DNA of 64,000 nt from Methanomicrobiaceae archaeon (GCA_016926855.1 JAFGNT010000017.1:1-64000), one strand, 5' to 3'; positions 43,385 to 51,100 are shown, counted from the first letter of the stretch. Translations and numbers: made by a program. Notes: generated from the sequence alone by a model not told the origin.

Positions 43385-43714
43385 TTAGATATATCCGTTT
43401 CTCCGCAGCCATTCAACCTGCGGCTGTGTATACCGGTAGATGATATCGCATTTTTCGTCCTGAAAACTCCAGGGAATGACGATGAGAACATCACCCTCGC
43501 GAATCCAGACACGCTTTTTTATTTTTCCCTTGATTCTTCCCGTGCGGGTGACTCCGTCGTAACACCTGACCCGGATATGGTTTGCCCCGAGCATCAGGTC
43601 CGCGCTCGCAAACATCTCGCTATATCGCTTGTTGGGCAATCGCACTCTCACGATTGCCGGTGCCTGTCCGGTATCTTTTTTTTTCCTTGAATTATAATTC
43701 GCCAGATATCTCAC
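43385..43714 (-). CDS. eif1A: Translation initiation factor aIF1A
   Basis: Archaeal IF1A of 109 residues, OB fold with a basic N-terminal tail (NYNSRKKKDT). IVRVRLPNKRYSEMFA, GANHIRVRCYDGVTRTGRIKGK and RVWIREGDVLIVIPW are the conserved blocks; it binds the ribosomal A site during initiation. The start is a GTG; no strong ribosome site is visible. The C-terminus PQVEWLRRNGYI fits the family. Confidence 0.92.
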   Translation of the reverse strand: MRYLANYNSRKKKDTGQAPAIVRVRLPNKRYSEMFASADLMLGANHIRVRCYDGVTRTGRIKGKIKKRVWIREGDVLIVIPWSFQDEKCDIIYRYTQPQVEWLRRNGYI

Positions 43715-43973
43715 TCCAGGGTGAACAAATCACTTTCGGTATACTTTGTTCTGGGAGCATATATCACTTGTCCTGAATTCCGGGCGGAAATTGGCGGTAT
43801 TTCGGAGCGGGTTTTTACGTACCGGCACTCTCCGCCGGGTGAGCGGCGGATGGGGGAAGCGGGCACCGGTACCTGTTTTAGTGCACCCCACTCGAAGCAA
43901 GGAACTCTTCGAGCCGGCTGAGCGCTTCCGGCATATCGGCAGCTTCATCCGGGTACGGATAGACCTGTCTTGC

Positions 43974-44156
43974 GTGGAAAAACAGGAAAAATGTCAGATC
44001 TGTGGGAAACCTGCGATTGGTGTCCAGGTACTGGGATGCTGTGCCCAGGTAGTCTGTGCCGAGCACGCAGATCCCGTCATGGCCGGGATGAAACCGGGGG
44101 AAAAGAAGGAGTGGGGCGCCTGTTATTTCACCCGGTATGCAGGTCGGGACGAGTAA
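43974..44156 (+). CDS. Small zinc-finger protein
   Basis: Predicted protein of 60 residues. CQICGKPA, CCAQVVCAEHAD and a later Cys form a likely zinc-binding knuckle, and the rest is charged (KPGEKKEWGACYF). The start is GTG at 43974 with no clear ribosome site. An open frame on the opposite strand (43878-44066) covers part of the same DNA, but the cysteine pattern favours the plus strand. Function unknown. Confidence 0.5.
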   Translation: MEKQEKCQICGKPAIGVQVLGCCAQVVCAEHADPVMAGMKPGEKKEWGACYFTRYAGRDE

Positions 44157-44214
44157 ACCGGCCCGGGGTACCCGGCGACACCTTTATCGCCCCGGATGTC
44201 GGGAAAACAACCCT

Positions 44215-44412
44215 ATGTATACAATTATCGGCGCAGAAAAGCGTATGAACGGAATCGTAGTGGAATACCGGAGCGACGGCGGATCGGCAACAACACCGTT
44301 CACCTATGCGGAGCTGATCGATCTGCGGATAAATGCCCTCGACCTGCTGGAGCACCCGGGCAACTACCGCGTTGACCCCGGGAACCACCGGGTCCGCGAA
44401 AATATCCCGTAG
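44215..44412 (+). CDS. Small protein, paralogue of the gene at 58531
   Basis: Protein of 65 residues with a beta hairpin (NGIVVEYRSDGG) followed by two helices (FTYAELIDLRINALDLLEHPG). A region of 46 residues is about 43 per cent identical to the protein at 58531-58758 (FTYEDLIQMKINVSALLDHPG), with the shared core FTY-x2-LI-x3-IN-x3-LL-x-HPG-x-Y-x2-DP. It has no membrane span or cysteine. It appears to be a lineage-specific small family of unknown role. Confidence 0.6.
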   Translation: MYTIIGAEKRMNGIVVEYRSDGGSATTPFTYAELIDLRINALDLLEHPGNYRVDPGNHRVRENIP

Positions 44413-44455
44413 AAGGATCCGGCGGATTTTTCCCGGTAGTCGAGGCCGCCGCCCG

Positions 44456-45145
44456 TCACGCGGTCGTTTCCAGCACGCTGACAATCCGGCGTGTACGGCA
44501 GGGGTCGTCGGTTGCACATGCGTCCACACCTGAGCGGTACGCCCGGCTGATCTCTTCCTTCTCATTCAGGGTCCATGGTATCACCAGCAGCCCCTGCCGG
44601 TGCGCAGATGCAATGAGCCCGGGAGTCAGGATATCTTTTTTCGGGAGCAGCGCACCGGCCCCTGCCGATCGGGCGGCCGCGACGGGATCGGGTTGACCTT
44701 CCGGGGTAATCAGGCCGGTCGTCGCTTCCGGAAGCAGCACACCGGCGCTGACGACGCTGTCCGCATGAAACGATACGATATACAGCCGTGTGCCGCCCCG
44801 TTCTGCAAGCACGGCGCAGATTGCGTCTTCCGTCCCCTGTTCCTTGATCTCGACGACAAGGCCGCAGTCGTCCCCGACCGTGGCACAGACCTGCGAGAGC
44901 GCCGGGATTCTCTCTCCCTCTCCGGCATCGAGTTTTTGCAGGTCGGAAAAGAGCATGTCCCTGACTGCCCCCATGCCGTTCGTTGTCCGGTCAAGGGTCG
45001 CATCATGGATGACGACCGGAACACCGTCACGGGAGAGGCGGACGTCCACTTCCACGAAATCAGCACAGAGCGTTCCTATCCTGATCGCCCTGAGCGTGTT
45101 TTCCGGTGCAACAGCCCGTGCACCGCGGTGTCCTATGATCTGCAT
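44456..45145 (-). CDS. Glycerophosphodiester phosphodiesterase
   Basis: GDPD-family enzyme of 229 residues. The TIM-barrel signature HRGARAVAPENTLRA, the acidic pair in FVEVDVRLSRDGVPVV and HDATLDRTTNG are complete, so it should hydrolyse glycerophosphodiesters to glycerol phosphate and an alcohol. There is no signal peptide, so it acts inside the cell, perhaps in recycling of lipid head groups or archaeal glycerophospho compounds. It is upstream of no obvious partner. Confidence 0.9.
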   Translation of the reverse strand: MQIIGHRGARAVAPENTLRAIRIGTLCADFVEVDVRLSRDGVPVVIHDATLDRTTNGMGAVRDMLFSDLQKLDAGEGERIPALSQVCATVGDDCGLVVEIKEQGTEDAICAVLAERGGTRLYIVSFHADSVVSAGVLLPEATTGLITPEGQPDPVAAARSAGAGALLPKKDILTPGLIASAHRQGLLVIPWTLNEKEEISRAYRSGVDACATDDPCRTRRIVSVLETTA

Positions 45146-45179
45146 GCCCTCCCCTCTCCTTCCCCGGTCGGTTTCGCTT

Positions 45180-45515
45180 TCACTCCCGGATCATGGTCAG
45201 CATCATTTTAAACCGCGTCACCGCGGAAACGGCATGGGGTGCACCGGCCGGGAAGATGATCGTCTCCCCTTCTTTCAACCCGAAGGTCTCGCCCGAGAGC
45301 CGGATCTCGCACTTGCCCTCCAATATCGTCACCACCGCATCGTAGGGTGCGGTATGCTCGGACAGGCCTTCATCTTTGTCAAATGAGAATAACGTGATAT
45401 TGCCGACAGGTCGTGACAAGATCATCCTGCTCGATACCGCCCCGTCCTGGTACCCGATGAGATCTTTCAGGTGGAAAACCGTCCCTTTCAGTTCTGTTCG
45501 TGCTTCGTCCGTCAT
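45180..45515 (-). CDS. Cupin-domain protein
   Basis: Single-domain cupin of 111 residues. Strands GLSEHTAPYDAVVTILEGKCE (His/Glu metal ligands) and FPAGAPHAVSAV (second motif His) fit the cupin consensus. ATG 45515 follows GAGGAGCTG. Many such proteins in anaerobes are small-molecule binders or isomerases; no substrate can be inferred here. Confidence 0.82.
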   Translation of the reverse strand: MTDEARTELKGTVFHLKDLIGYQDGAVSSRMILSRPVGNITLFSFDKDEGLSEHTAPYDAVVTILEGKCEIRLSGETFGLKEGETIIFPAGAPHAVSAVTRFKMMLTMIRE

Positions 45516-45634
45516 CAGCTCCTCACTGCCACTGTACTCCGGGGGAAGCAGAAATACCTTCTGCACGTTCCTGATTTGCCGTAGCGTGCACCACAGCCGG
45601 GAGTAAATAAACCGGCGCCGGGGATGCCGCGGGT

Positions 45635-45940
45635 TTATTCGTTCGTCATCGAACAAAAAGGGGGGGTTCTCCGAATGGCAAAACCGGAATATGTTCCGGT
45701 ATATTCCCCGTATTCGACATCGAGATGATCGACGCGGGCCCAGGCGGGACCCTTCCGGCAGTATGCCACCAGCTGTAAAACGAACGAATCAGGACCTTCA
45801 AAAACAGCCTCGACGCGTCCATCGGGAAGATTCCTGACCCAGCCGGTGACCCCGAGCCGGGATGCCTCGTCCCGAGCGCCGTCACGGAAATACACCCCCT
45901 GGACACGGCCTCTTATCCGGACATGCGCATGCGTGTTCAT
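45635..45940 (-). CDS. acyP: Acylphosphatase
   Basis: Acylphosphatase of 101 residues that hydrolyses acyl phosphates. VQGVYFRDGARDEASRLGVTG has the catalytic Arg in the phosphate-binding loop, and WVRNLPDGRVEAVFEG carries the catalytic Asn. Length is as in the family. The gene stands alone on the minus strand upstream of the cupin gene. Confidence 0.93.
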   Translation of the reverse strand: MNTHAHVRIRGRVQGVYFRDGARDEASRLGVTGWVRNLPDGRVEAVFEGPDSFVLQLVAYCRKGPAWARVDHLDVEYGEYTGTYSGFAIRRTPPFCSMTNE

Positions 45941-46061
45941 GGTCTCCCCGGCATGCCGTCTTGCTGTCCGTGTATAAGGACTCTTTGGAAACGCCTCTCC
46001 CCGGTTGCAGCCGAACAGCCGTGGCCATATCGTTAGGGAAACGCCTGAAAATTAAATCGAA

Positions 46062-46430
46062 ATGGTTTTTTACCTGCACATGAATTCTCACTGTATGTGT
46101 CTGGTGAATGACACGTCCGCTTACTCCGAGGAGAACCGAATTGTTCGTTATATTCAATCGGAGGAGCAGAGGTTTCAGCAGCTTTCCAAGGACGGGATAA
46201 GCGCACGTGACCGCACGATGTCCCGGTTCAACGCGGAGAAAATTCTCAAACTCTATTCGCTTTCACAGACCGATGCACTAAAATCTGAACTCACTACTGA
46301 CGAACATGCACTGCTGCAACAGATGATCCTGACCTGGCATCATTTCCCGGAGCGCCTGTCACCTGTCGAGAAATGGGTGGCGTACGATATTACGGTCGCT
46401 CTTGCAACGCACATCGGCGAAAAACGGTGA
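46062..46430 (+). CDS. Conserved-looking helical protein, function unknown
   Basis: Protein of up to 122 residues, mostly helical and charged (ENRIVRYIQSEEQRF, SRFNAEKILKLYSL, PVEKWVAYDITVALA). No signal, cysteine motif or known domain was recognised. The start may be ATG 46062 or ATG 46080; neither has a good ribosome site. It precedes the NifX/ParA-like cluster but is separated by a hairpin-containing gap. Confidence 0.5.
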   Translation: MVFYLHMNSHCMCLVNDTSAYSEENRIVRYIQSEEQRFQQLSKDGISARDRTMSRFNAEKILKLYSLSQTDALKSELTTDEHALLQQMILTWHHFPERLSPVEKWVAYDITVALATHIGEKR

Positions 46431-46459
46431 AATTTCCTTTAATTTTGCGTGAATCGTTT

Positions 46460-46493
46460 GTGCAGTCCGGATGTGTGTCCGGTCGGATTGCAC
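46460..46493 (+). repeat. Imperfect inverted repeat, 34 bases
   Basis: GTGCAGTCCG and CGGATTGCAC pair with one G-T wobble around a core in which CCGGA and TCCGG could also pair. It lies between the helical protein and the TATA-like CCTATATC before the NifX-like gene; it may be a terminator stem or operator. Confidence 0.35.
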
Positions 46494-46548
46494 CTATCCA
46501 CACCTATATCTGCTCAAATGTGCAATAATCGGAGTGAGGCAGAGCAGT

Positions 46549-46884
46549 ATGCGCATCTGTGTAACATCAAAAGGGACGGATCCACAGGATCCCGTTGAAG
46601 AACGTTTTGGACGATCACCGTATTTTCTGATAATCGACCAGAAAACCGGAGACTGGACGGCGGTCACGAATCCCGTGGCAGCCGAAGTAGGAGGTGTCGG
46701 CCCCCGTGCTGCGCAGCTCCTCGTGGATAACGGTGTTTCGGTGGTAATCACCGGCAATGTCGGAGGAAACGCCCGGACCGCACTTGAATCCGCCGGAATC
46801 GATGTATTTCTCATCAGGGAATCCGTGACGGCTGCATCGGCGTATGAACGCTACCAGAAAGGCTCGCTCCAGCCACTGTACTGA
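46549..46884 (+). CDS. NifX/NifB-C-terminal-like protein (dinitrogenase cofactor family), first copy
   Basis: Protein of 111 residues of the NifB/NifX family: PVEERFGRSPYFLIID, followed by a Rossmann-like half (GPRAAQLLVDNGVSVVITGNVGGNARTAL). Members carry iron-molybdenum cofactor or a related Fe-S species between proteins; in methanogens many copies lie outside nif clusters. It is the first of six genes with the two ferredoxin-ATPases and another NifX member (49334), and there are no nitrogenase genes here. Confidence 0.87.
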   Translation: MRICVTSKGTDPQDPVEERFGRSPYFLIIDQKTGDWTAVTNPVAAEVGGVGPRAAQLLVDNGVSVVITGNVGGNARTALESAGIDVFLIRESVTAASAYERYQKGSLQPLY

Positions 46885-46890
46885 CGTGCC

Positions 46891-47742
46891 ATGGAGATCG
46901 CGGTAGCAAGCGGAAAAGGCGGCACCGGCAAGAGTTTTGTTGCAGCCAACATCGGATATGCCATTTCACGGGAACGGGAGACCGTGCTTGTCGACTGTGA
47001 CGTGGAAGAGCCGAACCTGCACCTGTTCTTCCCCGGAATCCCTTCATCGGTTCCGGTAACAACGCGGTTGCCGGTTATTGACGAGGATAGCTGCACTCTC
47101 TGCGGGAAGTGCGCGTCATTCTGCAGGTACGGCGCCCTGACGGTAACGCAATCGGGCGTCCTTTTCTTAAAAGACCTCTGCCATTCATGTGGCGGGTGCG
47201 AAATAGTCTGCCCGTCGGGTGCAATCTCCGAAGAAGAATCGGTGATCGGGCGAGTGGATACCCTCAGGATACCACCTCACCTGACACTGATTTCCGGAAT
47301 CCTGAATGTCGGCGAGATCAAATCACCCACTGTCATCAAGGCGGCACGGGAGGCGGCGTCCGGATCACCGCTCGTGATCTATGATGCCGCGCCGGGAGTC
47401 ACCTGCCCGGTCGTTGAAACGCTCTCGGGATGCGATGTCTGTATTCTCGTGACGGAGCCCACCCCATTCGGGCTGCACGATCTGGATCTTGCCGTGCAGC
47501 TTGCGGCACTCCTCGGCGTACCGTCGGGTGTTGTCGTGAACCGCAGCACACCGGGGGCAGATGAGGCTCTCCGTTTCTGTGAACGGCATGAGCTGCCGGT
47601 ACTGCTTGACATACCTTTCGACCGCGAGATAGCACGGATTCATAATCGTGGGGGGCTACTCAGCCAGGTGGATACGGCATGGGCGGATACATTTCGGGAC
47701 CTGTTCTACCGGGCCGAAGCTCTTTCGGAGGGTGGCCTGTGA
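46891..47742 (+). CDS. MinD/ParA-like P-loop ATPase with inserted 2[4Fe-4S] ferredoxin domain, copy 1
   Basis: ATPase of 283 residues in the MRP/MinD superfamily. The deviant Walker A GKGGTGKSFVA is at residues 8-18. Between about 62 and 110 sits a ferredoxin insert with two CxxCxxCxxxC motifs (CTLCGKCASFCRYGA and CHSCGGCEIVCPSGA). The C-terminal half contains Walker B and VVNRSTPGADEAL. These proteins may assemble or deliver Fe-S clusters. It is one of a tandem pair, with a GTGA overlap to the next gene. Confidence 0.9.
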   Translation: MEIAVASGKGGTGKSFVAANIGYAISRERETVLVDCDVEEPNLHLFFPGIPSSVPVTTRLPVIDEDSCTLCGKCASFCRYGALTVTQSGVLFLKDLCHSCGGCEIVCPSGAISEEESVIGRVDTLRIPPHLTLISGILNVGEIKSPTVIKAAREAASGSPLVIYDAAPGVTCPVVETLSGCDVCILVTEPTPFGLHDLDLAVQLAALLGVPSGVVVNRSTPGADEALRFCERHELPVLLDIPFDREIARIHNRGGLLSQVDTAWADTFRDLFYRAEALSEGGL

Positions 47743-48614
47743 TCCGGATTGCGGTTGTCAGCGGAAAAGGCGGCACCGGCAAGACGGTTGTCACAGCCGC
47801 ACTTGCGGATATCATTCCCGGTTCGATCGTGCTTGCCGACTGTGATGTGGACGCAGCGAATCTTTCTCTCGTGATCCCCCACGAAACGAAGTCCAGCCGC
47901 CCGTACTTCGGGATGCAGTGTGCGGAGATCGACACCGAAACCTGTACCGGATGCGGGGCGTGCCGTGCTCACTGCCGGTTTGACGCAATCGAAGAGACAG
48001 AAAAGGGCGGACTGAAGGTCAACCCGCTTCTGTGCGAAGGGTGTGGTGTCTGCGATCTCATCTGCCCGGAAGGGGCCGTTACGATGAAACCCCGCATGGC
48101 GGGAGAGATCTTCGCATCATCCACGTCCCGTGGCCCCCTCTCACACGCACGCCTGTTCCCCGGTGCGGGAACATCCGGGCTGCTTGTGCAGGAGGTCAAG
48201 CAGGCTGCCCTCTCATCGGCCGGTGACATGCCGCTCATGCTCATCGACGGCCCGCCGGGCATCGGATGCCCGGCAGTGGCCACGCTCAGCGGGATGGATG
48301 CGGCCATTATCGTGACGGAACCTAGCATCTCCGCGGTGCACGATCTCCGGAGGCTGGTGCAGCTGTGCCGGGGATTTCAGATCCGGCTCTTTCTCGTTAT
48401 CAACAGGGCTGACCTGGAACCGGAGATGACCGCATCCATCAGGGAGTACTGCGCCGGGGAGGACATTCTGGTGCTGGGCACAATCCCGTTTGATCCTGCA
48501 GTGCTCTCAGCCGTGCGGGCAGGAAAACCGGTGACGGCGGATTCATCACCCGCCGCCATGGCGCTTCGGGAGATCCGCGATGCCCTGTATGCTGCGCTTG
48601 GGGTGCCGGAGTGA
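47739..48614 (+). CDS. MinD/ParA-like P-loop ATPase with inserted 2[4Fe-4S] ferredoxin domain, copy 2
   Basis: ATPase of 291 residues, closely related to the preceding one in layout. Walker A GKGGTGKTVVTAA is at about 10-22; the ferredoxin insert (CTGCGACRAHCRFDA and CEGCGVCDLICPEGA) lies at about 65-115. VINRADLEPEMTASI is near the C-terminus. The GTG start overlaps the stop of copy 1 by 4 bases. Tandem copies probably form a heterodimer, as in other archaea and clostridia. It overlaps the DUF134 gene by 4 bases. Confidence 0.9.
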   Translation: MIRIAVVSGKGGTGKTVVTAALADIIPGSIVLADCDVDAANLSLVIPHETKSSRPYFGMQCAEIDTETCTGCGACRAHCRFDAIEETEKGGLKVNPLLCEGCGVCDLICPEGAVTMKPRMAGEIFASSTSRGPLSHARLFPGAGTSGLLVQEVKQAALSSAGDMPLMLIDGPPGIGCPAVATLSGMDAAIIVTEPSISAVHDLRRLVQLCRGFQIRLFLVINRADLEPEMTASIREYCAGEDILVLGTIPFDPAVLSAVRAGKPVTADSSPAAMALREIRDALYAALGVPE

Positions 48615-49021
48615 CCGGCGGGCAGAAACCACACCGGCAATGCGGGCGCCGGGGGCGCCCCCGGATGGGTGCGGGCGCACCGCAGGTGCAGGGCCGCTGT
48701 TTCGAACCCTGCCGGGTCTCCGATGATTCCCGGCGTGTCATCCTGAGTCACGAGGAACTGGAAGCGCTGCGTCTTGTCGATCTCCTTGACCTGACGCAGG
48801 AAGAAGCGGCCGGGCAGTCGGGGATCTCGCGCAGGACACTCTGGAAGGATCTTCATGAGGCACGGAAAAAAGTGGCGGATGCGCTCGTGAAGGGAAAAAT
48901 CATCGAGATCGAAGGGTGCCCTGAAAGGGTGGCGGACTGGCCGGGGCGCACGAAGTGCATAAGGGGGCAACAGTACGGACTGGCTTCTCCGGACGAGAGT
49001 GCCGACTCGTTGCCGCAATAA
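48611..49021 (+). CDS. DUF134 family HTH protein
   Basis: Protein of 136 residues of the DUF134 family. It begins with a basic zinc-like leader (GRRGRPRMGAGAP, with CFEPC), followed by a sigma-70 region-4-like HTH (LDLTQEEAAGQSGISRRTLWKDLHEAR). DUF134 genes almost always neighbour NifX and ferredoxin-ParA genes, so it is likely their regulator or partner. GTG start, overlapping the ATPase by 4 bases. Confidence 0.88.
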   Translation: MTGGQKPHRQCGRRGRPRMGAGAPQVQGRCFEPCRVSDDSRRVILSHEELEALRLVDLLDLTQEEAAGQSGISRRTLWKDLHEARKKVADALVKGKIIEIEGCPERVADWPGRTKCIRGQQYGLASPDESADSLPQ

Positions 49022-49022
49022 G

Positions 49023-49037
49023 TATATTTATTTATTT
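49023..49037 (+). promoter_or_regulatory. TATA-rich promoter before the DUF5320 gene
   Basis: TATATTTATTTATTT lies about 40 bases before the DUF5320 start at 49077, giving a separate promoter within the cluster. The stretch follows directly on the DUF134 stop codon. Confidence 0.45.
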
Positions 49038-49076
49038 TTACTCATATGTGTATTAATCACAACGAGGTAATCTAAT

Positions 49077-49337
49077 ATGCCAGGATTTGATGGAACAGGG
49101 CCGCGTGGTCTCGGATCACGGACAGGATGGGGATTGGGCCGGTGCCCTCCGCCCGCACAGAACACCGCCGTATCGACTGACGAGAATGCAACCGCCCCTG
49201 CACAGGGACCCGTTCAGGGATTCATTCCGGGACAGATTCCGGTGTATGGAGTTGGCCGTGGGGGCATCCCCCGCGGAGGTGGCGGCGGCTTCTGCCGCGG
49301 GGGCCGGGGCCGGGGCCGTATGGGATTTTTGAGGTGA
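49077..49337 (+). CDS. DUF5320 glycine-rich protein
   Basis: Protein of 86 residues: MPGFDGTGPRGLGSRTGWGLGR is the family signature at the N-terminus, then a Pro/Ala linker and a Gly/Arg-rich C-terminus with a single Cys (GGGGGFCRGGRGRGR). These small proteins accompany NifX/MRP clusters in anaerobes; the glycine-rich ends suggest disorder. It overlaps the second NifX gene by 4 bases. Confidence 0.87.
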   Translation: MPGFDGTGPRGLGSRTGWGLGRCPPPAQNTAVSTDENATAPAQGPVQGFIPGQIPVYGVGRGGIPRGGGGGFCRGGRGRGRMGFLR

Positions 49338-49687
49338 TTATACTGAGAATTGCCGTTCCTCTTGACGGAGACCAGGTCTCCCAGCATTTTGGCCACGTAA
49401 CGGTCTTTGCCATCTATGACATCGACGGAGATTCGATTTCAAGCCGGCAGATCCCGAGTCCGGGCCATGAACCGGGGAAACTTCCCGTCTTTCTGCATGG
49501 CGAAGGTGTTACCTGCGTCATTGCCGGCGGCATGGGGCCCCGGGCTGTCGAATTGTTCTGTGACCGTGGAATTGACGTGATTATGGGCGTTTCCGGGTCG
49601 GCGGATGATGCGGTCAGGGCCTATCGTGACGGCACCCTCACGCAGGGTGAGAGTACGTGCCATCATACCGGTGACGAATCGCATTGA
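49334..49687 (+). CDS. NifX/NifB-like protein, second copy
   Basis: Protein of 117 residues of the NifX family: RIAVPLDGDQVSQHFGHVTVFAIYD and the glycine loop AGGMGPRAVELFCDRGIDVIMG. The His in QHFGH is a likely ligand of the carried cofactor. Sequence differs clearly from the copy at 46549, so the duplication is old. It ends the cluster and is followed by T8 (CCCTCTTTTTTTTAC). Confidence 0.88.
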   Translation: MIILRIAVPLDGDQVSQHFGHVTVFAIYDIDGDSISSRQIPSPGHEPGKLPVFLHGEGVTCVIAGGMGPRAVELFCDRGIDVIMGVSGSADDAVRAYRDGTLTQGESTCHHTGDESH

Positions 49688-49709
49688 CACCGTAACCGTG
49701 AAAAGAAAC

Positions 49710-49724
49710 CCCTCTTTTTTTTAC
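49710..49724 (+). terminator. T8 tract after the NifX/ParA cluster
   Basis: CCCCTCTTTTTTTTAC occurs about 22 bases after the stop of the second NifX gene and before the convergent MazF-like gene at 49751. Confidence 0.5.
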
Positions 49725-49750
49725 TTTCTGCGTGCGGTATTGTGCACGCA

Positions 49751-50083
49751 TTATATGATGCGGGGCACGACTGCCAGTATTTCGGCTGTCATTGTGTCGG
49801 TCAGCCGCCCTTTCAACCCGATGATGTCGGACACGCTGATGCGACAGGGCGATCCTGTCAGGACACAACTCTCGTCCAGAAGGTCGAGCCCGCCCCGGTC
49901 AAAGTCACCGAGAGAAACCGGCAGAAACGCCATCCGCGCTGGCCTGCAACGTGACACCGGGCAGACGGTCAGCATGCCGTCCTTTCCTGTTGCAATCACC
50001 ACGACAGGGCGGACCTTGCCGATCTCCCCGCTTCTGAACCGGAAGGGAGCAAGAACGACATCTCCTGCTGCGTAGTGTCCCAT
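49751..50083 (-). CDS. PemK/MazF-like type II toxin, without a visible antitoxin
   Basis: Protein of 110 residues with MazF-fold motifs: GDVVLAPFRFRSGEIGKVRPVVVI near the N-terminus and a C-terminal SVSDIIGLKGRLTDTMTAEIL. Such enzymes cleave mRNA at short sites. No antitoxin gene lies in the 190 bases upstream or 60 bases downstream. A perfect 16-base palindrome (50103-50118) lies 20 bases upstream, a plausible operator. Alternative: a solitary RNase without addiction function. The ATG at 50083 was chosen as the family start. Confidence 0.75.
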   Translation of the reverse strand: MGHYAAGDVVLAPFRFRSGEIGKVRPVVVIATGKDGMLTVCPVSRCRPARMAFLPVSLGDFDRGGLDLLDESCVLTGSPCRISVSDIIGLKGRLTDTMTAEILAVVPRII

Positions 50084-50102
50084 ACTTAAAAATGAGTCAT
50101 AC

Positions 50103-50118
50103 ATCCGCTTAAGCGGAT
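50103..50118. promoter_or_regulatory. Perfect 16-base palindrome upstream of the MazF-like gene
   Basis: ATCCGCTTAAGCGGAT reads the same on both strands. It begins 20 bases upstream of the toxin ATG, where a promoter or operator would sit. Confidence 0.5.
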
Positions 50119-50280
50119 TGCTTTGTTATTGTACCGGGGCAATCAGGAACGTTTCCTGCTGCCTCCTGTGGAACAGCCGACAGGGCCCCCCGCGATTTTT
50201 TGCAAAAGTAATGCCGCACGGGCCGGGGATCCGTTAAAAACAATTAACCTAGTGTATGATATATTATACTCTCATTGCAC

Positions 50281-50736
50281 ATGAAACGAAATACATTCTA
50301 TCTCCTCATGGGTTTTGTCGGGCTTATTGAGGTGGCGGTGTTCTGGTGGTCCGTTGAGACGCACATGCCTCTTTATATCGAAATTGCGTTCGTTCTCGGC
50401 GTAATCGGGTTGTATCTGGCAAAGCAACGGGTTGAAGAGGTTATTGAAGATGAACGGACGAACCTCATCACCCAGCAGGCGGCGCTCAGGACGCTGGAGG
50501 TCTTCTGGGTAGTATTTTTTGCGATGGCTCTCGGCGGTGTCGCCCTCAGCCTCGGCGGCCCCCTCCCCCGCCTTCCCCGCCCCCTGCCGCCGATTCCCGA
50601 TATTCCTGTTGGACAGCATATCAGAATATTCGGGGGCATTCAACTCGCGCTTCTCTGCGTGATGGTGTTTCTCTACGTCGGATTCCGGATCTATTACGCC
50701 CGTAAATACGGGGAGTGGGACGACGATGAAGAATAG
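50281..50736 (+). CDS. DUF2178 membrane protein
   Basis: Membrane protein of 151 residues with four hydrophobic segments (about 7-25, 31-49, 75-95 and 120-140) and a Pro-rich loop. The pattern, and the cytoplasmic ERTNLITQQAA motif, fit the DUF2178 family, often found with small HTH regulators. A TATA-like ATATATTATAC lies about 20 bases upstream. It overlaps the regulator gene by 11 bases. Confidence 0.82.
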   Translation: MKRNTFYLLMGFVGLIEVAVFWWSVETHMPLYIEIAFVLGVIGLYLAKQRVEEVIEDERTNLITQQAALRTLEVFWVVFFAMALGGVALSLGGPLPRLPRPLPPIPDIPVGQHIRIFGGIQLALLCVMVFLYVGFRIYYARKYGEWDDDEE

Positions 50737-50920
50737 GATCAAGGTGTTTCGCGCCATGAACGATCTGACGCAGGAAGGGCTCGCAAACCAACTCGGCGTG
50801 ACACGGCAGACCATTCTCGCCATTGAAAAGGGGAAATACGATCCCTCTCTCGATCTGGCGTTTAAAATCGCGAGATACTTCAACGTCACGGTTGAGGACG
50901 TTTTTGAGTACGGCAATTAA
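50726..50920 (+). CDS. Short XRE-family HTH regulator
   Basis: DNA-binding protein of 64 residues that is almost wholly an HTH: QEGLANQLGVTRQTILAIEKGKYDP, typical of the YgzD/XRE class. It overlaps the DUF2178 gene by 11 bases, forming the known DUF2178-HTH pair in which the regulator may control its own unit. The operator-like palindromes at 51016-51100 lie downstream, before the secreted repeat protein. Confidence 0.9.
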   Translation: MKNRIKVFRAMNDLTQEGLANQLGVTRQTILAIEKGKYDPSLDLAFKIARYFNVTVEDVFEYGN

Positions 50921-51015
50921 TCCCCTCTTCCCGATTAGACCGTCATATGTGGCGGAAATTTCTTTTTTCCGGCCCGAATGGGGTGCTCCACCGTTCGATC
51001 CGGGAGATGCCGCTT

Positions 51016-51027
51016 CGTACATGTACG
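51016..51027. promoter_or_regulatory. 12-base perfect palindrome CGTACATGTACG
   Basis: Self-complementary sequence in the 241-base gap after the small HTH gene, about 45 bases upstream of a TATA box. It could be a binding site for the HTH protein. Confidence 0.4.
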
Positions 51028-51053
51028 TACTAGTATGGTGCCATAATAGTGCT

Positions 51054-51100
51054 GTATCTTAACAATTGGTAAGTTATAAATAACATAATGTAAAAGATAC
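51054..51100. promoter_or_regulatory. Promoter flanked by GTATCTT / AAGATAC inverted repeat
   Basis: The TATA box TTATAAATA (about 51074-51082) is bracketed by GTATCTT at 51054-51060 and its exact complement AAGATAC at 51094-51100. The gene downstream starts at 51162. A regulator binding both arms would cover the TATA box and the transcription start region. Confidence 0.45.
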
